DNA from: JBGNFV01 sp049645705
Lineage (GTDB): Bacteria > Bacteroidota > Bacteroidia > Cytophagales > Cyclobacteriaceae
Assembly: GCA_049645705.1 (NCBI GenBank)
Contig: JBARUK010000098.1
Span: 62,001 to 126,000, forward strand
Direction of reading: 5' to 3'
DNA: 64,000 bases
Under the pieces are notes generated by a model, which made no database searches, was not told the origin of the DNA, and worked only from the letters and a program-made list of their open reading frames with translations. The first letter of the stretch is position 1. Each line of letters starts with the position of its first letter. The position numbers were made by a program, and so were the translations under genes. Shown in pieces: positions 44,273 through 52,041 of the stretch.

Positions 44273-45226
44273 ATGCTTAATCGCCAGATAACTCATACGT
44301 GTATTTCGTCTACGCTGCTAAAACCGGCTTTCATACTTGCCTTGCTGATCATGATGTCGGCGTGGGGCAATGATGCCATGGCCCAGTTTAAAAAGCCGAA
44401 AAAGCGTAAGAAAAGGGAAACAGGCACCCTGACTTCTAATGCAAATCCTGATTCGGTAGTCTATGTAGACGAAGGGGTAACTATACCGCTGACGCTGAAC
44501 CTCGGCAACGATGATGACGAGGAGGAGGAAGAGGAAGAAGAAAAGGACTACAATAAAAAGCGTAAGAAGAACGAATATTTCGGTAAGAGAACGAAAAAGG
44601 CGTTTACTAAAAGTGGGTACGGTGATAAGATAACGTATGAGATATTTCACGTGCTCAAGGAGCCGGTGAAGCCGGACCCATACGTACGGGATTTTTTCTG
44701 GATAGACTATAAAGAGCGTAAAGTCAAGAACAGTAAAAGCTTTGACTCTGACCGCGGTGCGATACTACACGGCCCCTATGAGAAGCGAATAGGCGATAAG
44801 GTGGTACAGAAGGGCTATTTTATTAATGGCCTGCGCCATGGCCGGTGGATGAGCTTTAACCGCAGTGATATTCTACTGGATAAGCAGTCTTTCCGAAAGG
44901 GATGGGGAGTGGAGTCTGAAATAGACTTTTACGATCGCGATGCAACTAAGGTGAAGGAAGTGACCCCGGTGGAATATGGTGAAAAGGAAGGCAACTACTA
45001 CTACTTCCATGATAATGGCCAGGTGGCTGTACAGGGGGAGTACAAGTTTGGTTCACGTGTAGGCACCTGGACTGAGTACTATAAGTTTCGCCGCCGCCGT
45101 AAAAAGCAGATCAAATACAGTAACAACCCTTACGATGAAGAGTACATCCCGTTTGTAGTCAGGGAGTGGAATGAGGAGGGTAAGCTGATCTACGAGCAAA
45201 AGGACGACCCCAACGACGGAAACTAA
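44273..45226 (+). CDS. Secreted MORN/YwqK-like repeat protein
   Basis: 317 residues from the ATG at 44273. A signal peptide (about 1-37, ending DAMAQ) is followed by a basic stretch, a strongly acidic run (about 80-93, nine Glu after Asp), another basic run, and then MORN-like repeats (about 185-300: GYFINGLRHGRWMSF, YYYFHDNGQVAVQGEYKFG, VGTWTEYY). The family is often annotated as YwqK-type antitoxin, but in Bacteroidota most members are envelope proteins of unknown role; the signal peptide favours this. It is followed 15 bases later by the HNH-like gene, perhaps in one transcript. Confidence 0.7.
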   Translation: MLNRQITHTCISSTLLKPAFILALLIMMSAWGNDAMAQFKKPKKRKKRETGTLTSNANPDSVVYVDEGVTIPLTLNLGNDDDEEEEEEEEKDYNKKRKKNEYFGKRTKKAFTKSGYGDKITYEIFHVLKEPVKPDPYVRDFFWIDYKERKVKNSKSFDSDRGAILHGPYEKRIGDKVVQKGYFINGLRHGRWMSFNRSDILLDKQSFRKGWGVESEIDFYDRDATKVKEVTPVEYGEKEGNYYYFHDNGQVAVQGEYKFGSRVGTWTEYYKFRRRRKKQIKYSNNPYDEEYIPFVVREWNEEGKLIYEQKDDPNDGN

Positions 45227-45241
45227 GACTCTAAAACTGGT

Positions 45242-45526
45242 ATGGAAGGCCAACAGGGTGAAGTATGCGCTCTCTGTAAGCGAACGGTATCTCGTACGAC
45301 AAGACATCACCTGATACCGGTGACCCTTCATAAGAATAAGTGGTTTCGTAAGAACTTCACCCGGGAGGAAATGCATACGACAGAACCACTATGCCGGGAC
45401 TGCCATAGAACGGTACATAAATTCATCTCTCATAAGGAGCTGGGCAGGGAATACAACACTATAGACAAACTGCTGGCTCACCCAAAGCTGGGTAACTTCG
45501 TGGCGTGGATAGCTAAAAGAGGCTAA
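45242..45526 (+). CDS. Small HNH-like zinc-binding protein
   Basis: 94 residues. A CxxC pair (CALC, residues 9-12), RHHLIP (about 21-26) and a second CRDCHRTVH motif (about 51-59) give the Cys4 zinc frame and the histidines of an HNH nuclease fold. The HH...N/H...H pattern of the active site is plausible, with HH at 22-23. It is much shorter than modular restriction nucleases and has no other domain. It may be a DNA nuclease, but activity is inferred. It lies 15 bases after the MORN-like gene and is convergent with msrBA (3-base gap). Confidence 0.65.
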   Translation: MEGQQGEVCALCKRTVSRTTRHHLIPVTLHKNKWFRKNFTREEMHTTEPLCRDCHRTVHKFISHKELGREYNTIDKLLAHPKLGNFVAWIAKRG

Positions 45527-45529
45527 TAA

Positions 45530-46420
45530 CTAGCTTTGCTTACTGGCCGTACCGAATTTATCTTCAAAATAGGTACTCTCCTGCTTCAGTTCATGCCTGG
45601 TATAATAACCCTGGTGTTTATCTTCTGCTACGAAAAAGGTATGATCATCCGCCGCCAACACTTCGGTGGTGGGGTTATAGCCATTGTCTTTCAATTCAGA
45701 CAGAACGCGTTCGATAGCCTCTTTCTGCTGTGAAGTTTGGTAGAAAACGGCGGAGCGGTATTTACCGCCGCGCTCTTTACCCTTCATGGAATCATTGTCC
45801 TGATCATGGTGGTTGAAAAAGTGCCTGAGCAGGTCTTCCAGTGTAAGGGTATCGGACAGGTAGGCTACTTCGACTGTTTCAGCATGTCCGCTGCGTCCGC
45901 TGCTTACCTGGATGTAGGTAGGCTTATCCATCTGTCCGCCCATATAGCCGACCCTGGTACCGGCTACGCCTTCTAGCTGGCGATACTGATGCTCTCTGAA
46001 CCAGAAGCAGCCGGAAGACAGGAATATTTTCTCAGCACGGCCGGGAAGTTTCTTTTCGGGTACGAAATCCATGGATATGCTGTTGACACAATGTCGGATG
46101 TTTTTATCGGTGAACCGTTCGCCCCAGAAAACATGGCCCAGGTGTCCATCACAGTTGGCACATAGTATTTCTACCCGATGTCCATCAGCATCGGTTTCGC
46201 GCCGTACGGCACCGGGGATCTCATCGTCAAAAGAGGGCCAGCCACAGTGGCTGGGAAACTTGTGCTCGCTATAGTAAAGCGGCTCCCGACACTGTTTGCA
46301 AACGTAGGTGCCCTGGGCCTCACTGTCGGTATATTTACCGATAAAGGGTCTTTCGGTCCCTTTTCGGATGATCACGTATTCTTCTTCAGGAGTAAGTTCT
46401 GTATAATCTTTGTCGGCCAC
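45530..46420 (-). CDS. msrBA: Bifunctional methionine sulfoxide reductase (MsrB-MsrA fusion)
   Basis: 296 residues. The N-terminal MsrB domain (1-122) has zinc cysteines 41, 44, 87 and 90 and the catalytic Cys111 in RHCVNSISM. The C-terminal MsrA domain (about 128-290) has catalytic Cys138 in SSGCFWFRE, and the usual GYMGG and HHDQDNDSMKGKERGGKYRSA segments. The two domains reduce R- and S-methionine sulfoxide respectively. The order B then A is the less common of the two known. No signal peptide, so cytoplasmic. Confidence 0.94.
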   Translation of the reverse strand: MADKDYTELTPEEEYVIIRKGTERPFIGKYTDSEAQGTYVCKQCREPLYYSEHKFPSHCGWPSFDDEIPGAVRRETDADGHRVEILCANCDGHLGHVFWGERFTDKNIRHCVNSISMDFVPEKKLPGRAEKIFLSSGCFWFREHQYRQLEGVAGTRVGYMGGQMDKPTYIQVSSGRSGHAETVEVAYLSDTLTLEDLLRHFFNHHDQDNDSMKGKERGGKYRSAVFYQTSQQKEAIERVLSELKDNGYNPTTEVLAADDHTFFVAEDKHQGYYTRHELKQESTYFEDKFGTASKQS

Positions 46421-46497
46421 AGTTGTATCGGGTTAAGTACTTACTCTGATTAATCGTACATCAGGTAAAAAGGTTATGGATCGAACTGACAGGCCAT

Positions 46498-46524
46498 AAA
46501 AAAACCTGCTCGAATGAGGCAGGT
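46498..46524 (-). terminator. Intrinsic terminator of the lanthipeptide precursor gene
   Basis: On the minus strand ACCTGCCTC and GAGCAGGT pair (one bulged base) around a small loop, followed by seven T (46504-46498). It lies 25 bases after the precursor stop. Confidence 0.85.
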
Positions 46525-46548
46525 ATATCTCTGTTCTGATAGTTTACT

Positions 46549-46728
46549 TTAGTCTGTACATGTATGCAAAGTAGCTTCCCAGCAGTCTATAGGATCAGTT
46601 TTGCAAAGTTCTTTCGGGCATGAAAGGCCTGAAGGTGCTCCACCCCGCAGCGTGTTAGCCGTGTGGCTATCGGTTACGAAACTGGCAATTCTAAGGTCGG
46701 AGAGGGTAAGTTCTTTCTTTTTCATCAT
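46549..46728 (-). CDS. Class I lanthipeptide-like precursor peptide (Bacteroidota type)
   Basis: 59 residues, too short for many gene callers. The leader MMKKKELTLSDLRIASFVTD is lysine-rich at the start with the L-x-L-x-x-L...SFVT pattern I know from Bacteroidota class I lanthipeptide (pinensin-type) leaders, and it ends in a double-glycine site, Gly29-Gly30, after NTLR. The 29-residue core holds four cysteines (37, 42, 49, 57), two serines (33, 36) and four threonines (44, 53, 56, 58), suited to dehydration and thioether rings. A second ATG sits at codon 2. It has its own terminator. No dehydratase, cyclase or C39-peptidase exporter lies within the window, so the maturation genes, if any, are elsewhere. 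Confidence 0.75.
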   Translation of the reverse strand: MMKKKELTLSDLRIASFVTDSHTANTLRGGAPSGLSCPKELCKTDPIDCWEATLHTCTD

Positions 46729-46752
46729 TAAGCTATTCAGAGTTGAAACGCA

Positions 46753-46770
46753 GGCATTTGACCAAATGCC
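46753..46770. promoter_or_regulatory. Perfect inverted repeat in the lanthipeptide promoter region
   Basis: GGCATTTG (46753-46760), two bases, CAAATGCC (46763-46770), centred about 33 bases before the precursor ATG. It could be an operator for a dimeric regulator. No exact TAnnTTTG box is seen between it and the start. Confidence 0.5.
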
Positions 46771-46822
46771 ATTAGCTTATTTACTAAAAAAGAAGGGAAA
46801 TGTAAAGAATACGGGGGTGGGA

Positions 46823-47716
46823 TTATTCTACCTCCTTGGTGGAGAACTGCAGGCTACCCATGGCTACATCAACATGGAAGGTCAGCAGGTTTTCGGCAGA
46901 CTCATCGTAGACATCGTTTACATACACGTTTTCTTCCAGCATCCTGAATGACTCACACATCTTCACTTTGCACAGGGCAGAGTTATTGACGTAAACGATA
47001 GTTGGTACTTTTTCGGCAGGCAAAACGACCTCCATACTTCCAGCTCCGACGCTGGCGGTAACGGTACAGTCATTTTGCAACCTGTCACCCATATCGAGAT
47101 ACAACTTACCAAATCCCACATCGGCAGTGAGCTCTTTGGCACGGCTAAGGTTAAAGCGGTCTACCCGCAGGCTACCCATGTCTACCTGTGCGTAGAAGGT
47201 ATCCATTTCCACAGTGTTCTCGCTACCTTTCTGGTACCGGATACGAACATCGGCACTACCAGTATTTACTGATAACTTCCTTACGGGTAACTGGGTGAGG
47301 TCTATATCTGCATTACCCATGACATAGTGCAGGTTCAGGTTCAGAGGCTTGTAGCGACTCAGGTAAACTTTCCAGTGAATGTCATCATCGGAAGAGCCGA
47401 ATATTTTGCGGATATTTCTTCCCAGACCTTCAATAGGGGCTTCATTTAGCTGTAAGGAGACGTAGTTGGTCTCATCGCGAACTTCTGAAACAAAGGTAGG
47501 ATCGAGCGAAGGGGTGGAGGACTTGCTGACTACGTATACGGGGGAGTAATTGGCAGAGGGGACTATCTGGCAGGTACCGGAAGTAGACTTTAATTCAAGG
47601 TCGATATCATTGTAATGATTACCGTTGTCTACTGTAAACTGCACGCGATGCTGCTGAGCAAAGCCAGATTGGAAACCTATTAAGCAGAAAGAAAGAAGCC
47701 CTAAAAGTCTAACCAT
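46823..47716 (-). CDS. Secreted adhesin-like protein (DUF4097/LiaF-type beta-repeat)
   Basis: 297 residues with a signal peptide (1-20, ending SGFAQQ). The rest is beta-rich with repeated VxxGSxDVxI / VDMGSLRVD / VGAGSMEVVLP / VAMGSLQFS motifs (about 125-297), the stacked-strand pattern of the DUF4097 and LiaF-like adhesin families. Two cysteines near 247 and 251 could form a disulfide. It should be periplasmic or surface-exposed; role unknown. The lanthipeptide gene starts 94 bases after its stop on the same strand. Confidence 0.65.
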   Translation of the reverse strand: MVRLLGLLSFCLIGFQSGFAQQHRVQFTVDNGNHYNDIDLELKSTSGTCQIVPSANYSPVYVVSKSSTPSLDPTFVSEVRDETNYVSLQLNEAPIEGLGRNIRKIFGSSDDDIHWKVYLSRYKPLNLNLHYVMGNADIDLTQLPVRKLSVNTGSADVRIRYQKGSENTVEMDTFYAQVDMGSLRVDRFNLSRAKELTADVGFGKLYLDMGDRLQNDCTVTASVGAGSMEVVLPAEKVPTIVYVNNSALCKVKMCESFRMLEENVYVNDVYDESAENLLTFHVDVAMGSLQFSTKEVE

Positions 47717-47822
47717 TCGTACGTTTAAGCAATCTTATGACAGATCATCGATCTGTACCGGGAACTACAAGATTTTATTACGGGCTGAAGGCAAGGAGGT
47801 TACATCTATCCTGAAAAAACAC

Positions 47823-47848
47823 AAAAAAACCCCGGTAAACCGGGGTTT
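47823..47848 (-). terminator. Intrinsic terminator of grpE-dnaJ
   Basis: AAACCCCGG and CCGGGGTTT (47827-47835 and 47840-47848) form a perfect stem; on the minus strand a run of seven T follows. Confidence 0.9.
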
Positions 47849-47871
47849 AATCTTGATCGACTGCAAAAGTT

Positions 47872-48993
47872 CTAAAAGAACTCTTTCATCTTCTCGAAAA
47901 AGCCTTTTTCGTTCTTACCAGGTTTAGGAGCAAAATTGGGAGAATCTCTCAATTGCTCAAGTATGGCTTTTTCGTCTTTACTGAGGCTCTTAGGTGTCCA
48001 TACGTTTACGTAGATCAACTGGTCACCGGTGCCGTAGCCTTCGAGTTCTTTTATACCCTTACCTCTAAGCCTGAGTATCTTACCACTTTGAGTGCCAGGC
48101 TCTATTTTGATCTTCACCTTGCCATCTATGGTGGGCACTTCTACCTGGGTGCCCAGTGCAGCATCGGCAAAGTTTATGTAAAGGTCATAAATGATATTAT
48201 TTCCTTCACGCTTCAGGTCCTTGTCTTCTACTTCTTCTACCAGAATAAGCAGGTCACCGGGTATGCCTCCGCCGGGAGCCATATTACCTTTGCCTGACAT
48301 GCTGAGCTGCATACCTTCACTAACACCGGCGGGTATCTTGACGTTGATGACCTCTTCCTGGGGCTTAAGGCCACTGGGGTCTACACCACTGGGGCGCTCA
48401 TCCACCATCTGACCGCTGCCATTACAGGCGGTACATGTGGTGGCAGACACCATCTGACCGAGCATGGTATTAACGACCTTGCGCTGCTGCCCGCTTCCGT
48501 TACAGGTAGAGCAAGTCTTAAAGGTAACACCGTCGGCCATGACCATACGGTTTACCTTGATCTTTTTGTCGGCTCCGTGAGCCATCTCTTTCAGGGTCAG
48601 CTTAAGCTTGATGCGAAGGTTGGTACCTTTCCGCATCCTGCGTCCGCGTCCGCCACCTCCGGAGAAGAAACTCTCGAAAGGATTGCCACCGTTACCAAAT
48701 ATATCACCGAACTGAGAGAAGATGTCGTCCATAGACATACCGCCTCCGCCTCCGAAGCCGCCTCCGCCATTGACACCCTGATGGCCAAACCGGTCATAAC
48801 GCTGACGTTTTTCGTCGTCGCTAAGAACTTCATAAGCCTCGGCAGCCTCTTTGAATTTATCTTCGGCAGAAGGATCTCCCTGGTTTTTATCGGGGTGAAA
48901 CTTAATAGCTATCTTCCGATAGGACTTTTTGATCTCATCCTTAGAAGCGGAGCGATCTACTCCGAGAATTTCGTAATAGTCTCTTTTGGCCAT
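47872..48993 (-). CDS. dnaJ: Chaperone DnaJ with a reduced zinc-finger domain
   Basis: 373 residues. J domain with HPD at 33-35, a Gly/Phe-rich region (about 75-115), a cysteine-rich region and the C-terminal substrate-binding domains. Only two CxxCxGxG motifs are present (161-168 and 187-194), where classical type I DnaJ has four. The spacing and the LGQM-containing linker match motifs 2 and 3, so one zinc centre is kept and the other lost; DERPSGVDPSG stands where motif 4 would be. It works with DnaK and GrpE in folding; grpE is 4 bases upstream. Confidence 0.92.
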   Translation of the reverse strand: MAKRDYYEILGVDRSASKDEIKKSYRKIAIKFHPDKNQGDPSAEDKFKEAAEAYEVLSDDEKRQRYDRFGHQGVNGGGGFGGGGGMSMDDIFSQFGDIFGNGGNPFESFFSGGGGRGRRMRKGTNLRIKLKLTLKEMAHGADKKIKVNRMVMADGVTFKTCSTCNGSGQQRKVVNTMLGQMVSATTCTACNGSGQMVDERPSGVDPSGLKPQEEVINVKIPAGVSEGMQLSMSGKGNMAPGGGIPGDLLILVEEVEDKDLKREGNNIIYDLYINFADAALGTQVEVPTIDGKVKIKIEPGTQSGKILRLRGKGIKELEGYGTGDQLIYVNVWTPKSLSKDEKAILEQLRDSPNFAPKPGKNEKGFFEKMKEFF

Positions 48994-48997
48994 AATA

Positions 48998-49591
48998 TTA
49001 GGATCCGATTACCACTTTAGCGTAGCGTATGACTTTCTCGTCGAGGGTGTATCCCTTTTCGATCACATCTACGATCTTTCCCTTGAGTTTCTCCTCCGGA
49101 GCGGGAATCTGGGTAATGGCTTCATGAATTTCAGGGTCGAAGTCATCGCCGGGCTTGGTACCCATAGGGCGTACGCTCTTCGTTTCCAGTGCTTTTTTAA
49201 ACTTGTTGATGATGAGCTCCATGCCCTCATCTATCTTCTCGCCTTTGTCCTCGTGAGCTTTCTGTGCTCTTTCAAAATCATCAATAACGGGCAGCAGTGA
49301 TGTCACAAGGCCTTCATTGGCCGTTTTAACCATATCCAGCTTCTCGCGGGCTGTCCGTCTTCTGAAGTTTTCAAATTCAGAATACAGGCGCAGGTATTTG
49401 TCCTTAAACTCGGTCAGTTCAGATTGAAGCCTTTCGGTTTCTGTCGTTTCGTCACCATCTGCTGCCTTTTCGTCACCTTCAGCGGATGAAGCGGCAGCTT
49501 GTTCCTCGGCGACCTCTTTTTCCTCAAGGTTGGTATTTTCAGTCGCTTCCATATTCTCCTGTTCGTTTAACTCGACTTTCTCTTTGCTCAT
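48998..49591 (-). CDS. grpE: Nucleotide exchange factor GrpE
   Basis: 197 residues. A long acidic, disordered start (about 1-55) leads a coiled coil (about 55-110, KYLRLYSEFENFRRRTAREK) and the beta-domain with RPMGTKPGDDFDPEIHEAI (about 140-158) and the terminal ARVVIGS-like KVVIGS. It speeds ADP release from DnaK. It is the first gene of a grpE-dnaJ operon. No CIRCE-type inverted repeat is seen upstream. Confidence 0.95.
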   Translation of the reverse strand: MSKEKVELNEQENMEATENTNLEEKEVAEEQAAASSAEGDEKAADGDETTETERLQSELTEFKDKYLRLYSEFENFRRRTAREKLDMVKTANEGLVTSLLPVIDDFERAQKAHEDKGEKIDEGMELIINKFKKALETKSVRPMGTKPGDDFDPEIHEAITQIPAPEEKLKGKIVDVIEKGYTLDEKVIRYAKVVIGS

Positions 49592-49669
49592 ATCCTATCG
49601 CTTTTTAATAGGTCGATCAAATTTTCTCAATTATGTTGCCAACTTGCCGGTACCTGCCAAGATGGCATC

Positions 49670-50686
49670 TTATTCATTCCGTAATTCATCATTGTACCGG
49701 TTTAGGGTTTCCCAGATCATGTCTTTCAGCGGATCAATGTTCTTTCCGGTAACTGACGAAATAAATAATGCAGGTACCCCCTCAGGAAGTTCCTCTTTCA
49801 TCTCCTCTATTAGTTCATCATCCAGCATATCGGCCTTGGAGATGGCCAGTAGCCGATCTTTGTCCAGCAATTCGGGATTATATTTTTCAAGCTCTTTCAG
49901 CAGTATCCGGTACTCTTCGGCCAGGTTTTTGGCATCGGCAGGTACCAGGAACAGCAGTATGGAGTTACGCTCTATATGGCGCAGAAACCGTAACCCGAGC
50001 CCCTTGCCTTCGGCTGCCCCTTCTATGATACCGGGTATGTCGGCCATGACAAAGGACTTATAATCACGGTAAGACACCACGCCCAGGTTGGGCACGAGGG
50101 TGGTAAAGGGATAGTCCGCCACCTCGGGTTTAGCTGCAGAAACGGCAGATAGCAAGGTGGACTTACCCGCATTGGGAAAGCCTACCAGGCCTACGTCGGC
50201 CAGCAGTTTTAGCTCAAGTATAATCCATACTTCCTGACCGGCCTCACCGGGCTGAGCATGGCGCGGAGCCTGGTTAGTGCTGCTTTTGAAATGGTCATTA
50301 CCCAGTCCGCCACGGCCACCGGACGTAAGGATGGCTTCCTGGCCATCTTCGGTTATTTCCAGCACTTTTTCGCCGGTTTCGGCGATCCGGGCTACTGTTC
50401 CGAGGGGCACGTCCAGCACTATGTCCTCACCATCGGCACCTGTCCTTTTGCCACCCTCGCCGGGCTTTCCGTTACCGGCGATCACATGCTTCTTGTATTT
50501 CAGGTGCAGCAGGGTCCATAGCTGGGAATTGCCCCGCAGGATGATATGACCGCCGCGGCCACCGTCTCCCCCGTCGGGTCCGCCTTTGGGGACGAACTTT
50601 TCGCGGCGAAAGTGGGCGGAACCTGCGCCTCCTGCTCCCGAGCGGGAGCAGAGTTTTACGTAGTCTATGAAGTTGGACTGTGCCAT
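49670..50686 (-). CDS. obgE: Obg family GTPase
   Basis: 338 residues from the ATG at 50686 (MAQSNFIDYVK, the normal Obg start; the frame is open to 50737). The N-terminal glycine-rich Obg fold (1-158) has GGAGSAHFRREKFVPKGGPDGG; the G domain has GFPNAGKSTLL (G1), DIPGIIEGA (G3) and SKADML (G4-like), and the C-terminal OCT domain is absent. It assists large-subunit ribosome assembly and stress signalling. It follows adk, whose terminator lies between. Confidence 0.95.
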   Translation of the reverse strand: MAQSNFIDYVKLCSRSGAGGAGSAHFRREKFVPKGGPDGGDGGRGGHIILRGNSQLWTLLHLKYKKHVIAGNGKPGEGGKRTGADGEDIVLDVPLGTVARIAETGEKVLEITEDGQEAILTSGGRGGLGNDHFKSSTNQAPRHAQPGEAGQEVWIILELKLLADVGLVGFPNAGKSTLLSAVSAAKPEVADYPFTTLVPNLGVVSYRDYKSFVMADIPGIIEGAAEGKGLGLRFLRHIERNSILLFLVPADAKNLAEEYRILLKELEKYNPELLDKDRLLAISKADMLDDELIEEMKEELPEGVPALFISSVTGKNIDPLKDMIWETLNRYNDELRNE

Positions 50687-50699
50687 AACGTGTTGTAAT

Positions 50700-50740
50700 A
50701 AAAAAATGCTCACTACCTGATACCGGTATATGAGCATTTT
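50700..50740 (-). terminator. Intrinsic terminator of adk
   Basis: AAAATGCTCA (50703-50712) and TGAGCATTTT (50731-50740) are perfect inverted repeats with an 18-base loop that contains a further short stem; seven T follow on the minus strand. Confidence 0.8.
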
Positions 50741-50768
50741 ATCGTGAAATATAGTTCACTGCTCTGTT

Positions 50769-51341
50769 TCAGAGCTTATCTATCTCGTGAATAATGCGGA
50801 AGAAGATATCATCTATAGAGCCTACACCATTGATGGAGACGAATTTGCCCTTTTCATCGTAATAGTTGGCTACGGGAAGGGTTTCGTCTTTGTAGACCTG
50901 TATTCTCTTTTCAATCTTAGCAGGATCCTGGTCGTCTACCCGGCCGGAGGTTTTGCCACGCTCGGCAATACGGATCTTCAATTCCTGATCGGGCACTTCC
51001 AGGGCAATCATACCGGATATGTTCATGCCGTTGCGGCTCATCATGCTGTCCAGTGCTTCGGCCTGGGCTACGGTGCGCGGAAAGCCGTCGAAGATAAAGC
51101 CTTTGGCCTCGGGGGTATCAGCGATCTTTGCCTCTACCATGCCTATCACGATACTATCGGGAACAAGCAGGCCTTCATTCATGTATTCCTTTGCTTTCAG
51201 ACCGAGGGGCGTGCCTTCGCCAAGGTGCATTCTGAAAAGGTCACCGGTGGCAATATGGGTCAGATTATATTTTTCTATCAGTTTGGCACTTTGCGTACCC
51301 TTTCCGGCACCGGGAGGGCCGAACAATATGATATTAAGCAT
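50769..51341 (-). CDS. adk: Adenylate kinase
   Basis: 190 residues, the short-lid form. P-loop GPPGAGKGTQ (7-16), ATGDLFRMHL, FDGFPRTVAQAEAL with the AMP-site arginine, and a lid region GKTSGRVDDQDPAKIEKRI without zinc cysteines. It equilibrates ATP, ADP and AMP. It lies downstream of hpt on the same strand (73-base gap), so the two purine-salvage/energy genes may be co-transcribed up to its terminator. Confidence 0.96.
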   Translation of the reverse strand: MLNIILFGPPGAGKGTQSAKLIEKYNLTHIATGDLFRMHLGEGTPLGLKAKEYMNEGLLVPDSIVIGMVEAKIADTPEAKGFIFDGFPRTVAQAEALDSMMSRNGMNISGMIALEVPDQELKIRIAERGKTSGRVDDQDPAKIEKRIQVYKDETLPVANYYDEKGKFVSINGVGSIDDIFFRIIHEIDKL

Positions 51342-51414
51342 TATTCGATATAGGTTTACCTAGTCAATAGAGATAAATAAAATTCAATATAGCCAAAGAT
51401 TCGATAACGGGCCG

Positions 51415-51951
51415 TCAGGCAGTCTGTTCACTTAATTGATAAATATCACGGAAATTTCTGCCATATCCGTCGTAATCCAACCCGTACCCTACAACAAACT
51501 TATTAGGAATAGAAAAACCAATATAATCCAGATTGATAGGTCGCTTCAGTGCATCGGGCTTCAGCAGAAGTGTGCAAACGGATACAGAAGCGGGGTTTAG
51601 TTTTTTCAATTCCTCTATCAGGTGGTGCATGGTATGACCAGTGTCGACAATGTCTTCAATGATAACCACATCCCTGCCGGTGACTTCGTCATTCAGCCCG
51701 ATAAGCTCTCTGACCTTTCCGGTGCTTTCCATAGCCTGGTAACTGGTATATTTCACAAAAGATATTTCCGAGCGTACGGGGATCTCTTTCATAAGATCGG
51801 CAGCAAACATAAAGGAGCCATTCAATACGCTTAAAAAAAGTGGATTGCTGTCGGCATACCGTTTATTGATGTCACGTGCGATCTCGCGGATACGTGTAAG
51901 TATCTGTTCCTCGTGAATGTACGGTTCAAAATTCTTGTCCCTGATAGTCAT
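51415..51951 (-). CDS. hpt: Hypoxanthine phosphoribosyltransferase
   Basis: 178 residues. PRPP loop VVIIEDIVDTGHTMHHLIEEL (in part: EDIVDTGHT, about residue 97-105), LNGSFMFAADLMKEIP near 45-60 and SLSF-like FVKYTSYQAM; YIGFSIPNKFVVGYGLDY (about 148-165) binds the purine. It salvages hypoxanthine and guanine to IMP and GMP. The start codon lies inside a 12-bp inverted repeat that competes with an upstream hairpin (see the entry at 51947-51997), suggesting RNA-level control. Confidence 0.95.
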   Translation of the reverse strand: MTIRDKNFEPYIHEEQILTRIREIARDINKRYADSNPLFLSVLNGSFMFAADLMKEIPVRSEISFVKYTSYQAMESTGKVRELIGLNDEVTGRDVVIIEDIVDTGHTMHHLIEELKKLNPASVSVCTLLLKPDALKRPINLDYIGFSIPNKFVVGYGLDYDGYGRNFRDIYQLSEQTA

Positions 51952-51997
51952 AGGGCATAGTAAAAATAAAAATGCCCTATGACCGGCCGGTCAGGGC
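51947..51997 (-). promoter_or_regulatory. Mutually exclusive hairpins over the hpt start (attenuator-like leader)
   Basis: In minus-strand RNA three segments occur in order: A (51997-51984), B (51983-51972), C (51958-51947). A pairs with B (11-bp stem, two-base bulge) and is followed by ATTTTTATTTTTA, a terminator shape. B also pairs perfectly over 12 bp with C, which holds the hpt ATG. Only one can form at a time. No known riboswitch ligand domain is recognised. Confidence 0.6.
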
Positions 51998-52041
51998 TTT
52001 GCGCAAATATAAAAAATTCCGCTGAACAGCAAGTAAGCTGA

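Noticed and set aside
44273..45526. Toxin-antitoxin pair (YwqK-like + HNH-like)
   Set aside because: The YwqK-like protein carries a signal peptide, so the two partners would not meet; kept only as a low-interest finding.
46601..46951. A 116-codon plus-strand open frame across the lanthipeptide region
   Set aside because: It lies antisense to the precursor and to the start of the adhesin-like gene, has no family motif or promoter, and its composition looks like a shadow frame.
49592..49669. CIRCE heat-shock operator before grpE
   Set aside because: The 9-bp inverted repeat TTAGCACTC type pattern is not present there.
50687..50737. Extension of ObgE upstream of 50686
   Set aside because: Obg proteins begin at MAQSNFIDYVK-like sequence; the extension runs into the adk terminator.
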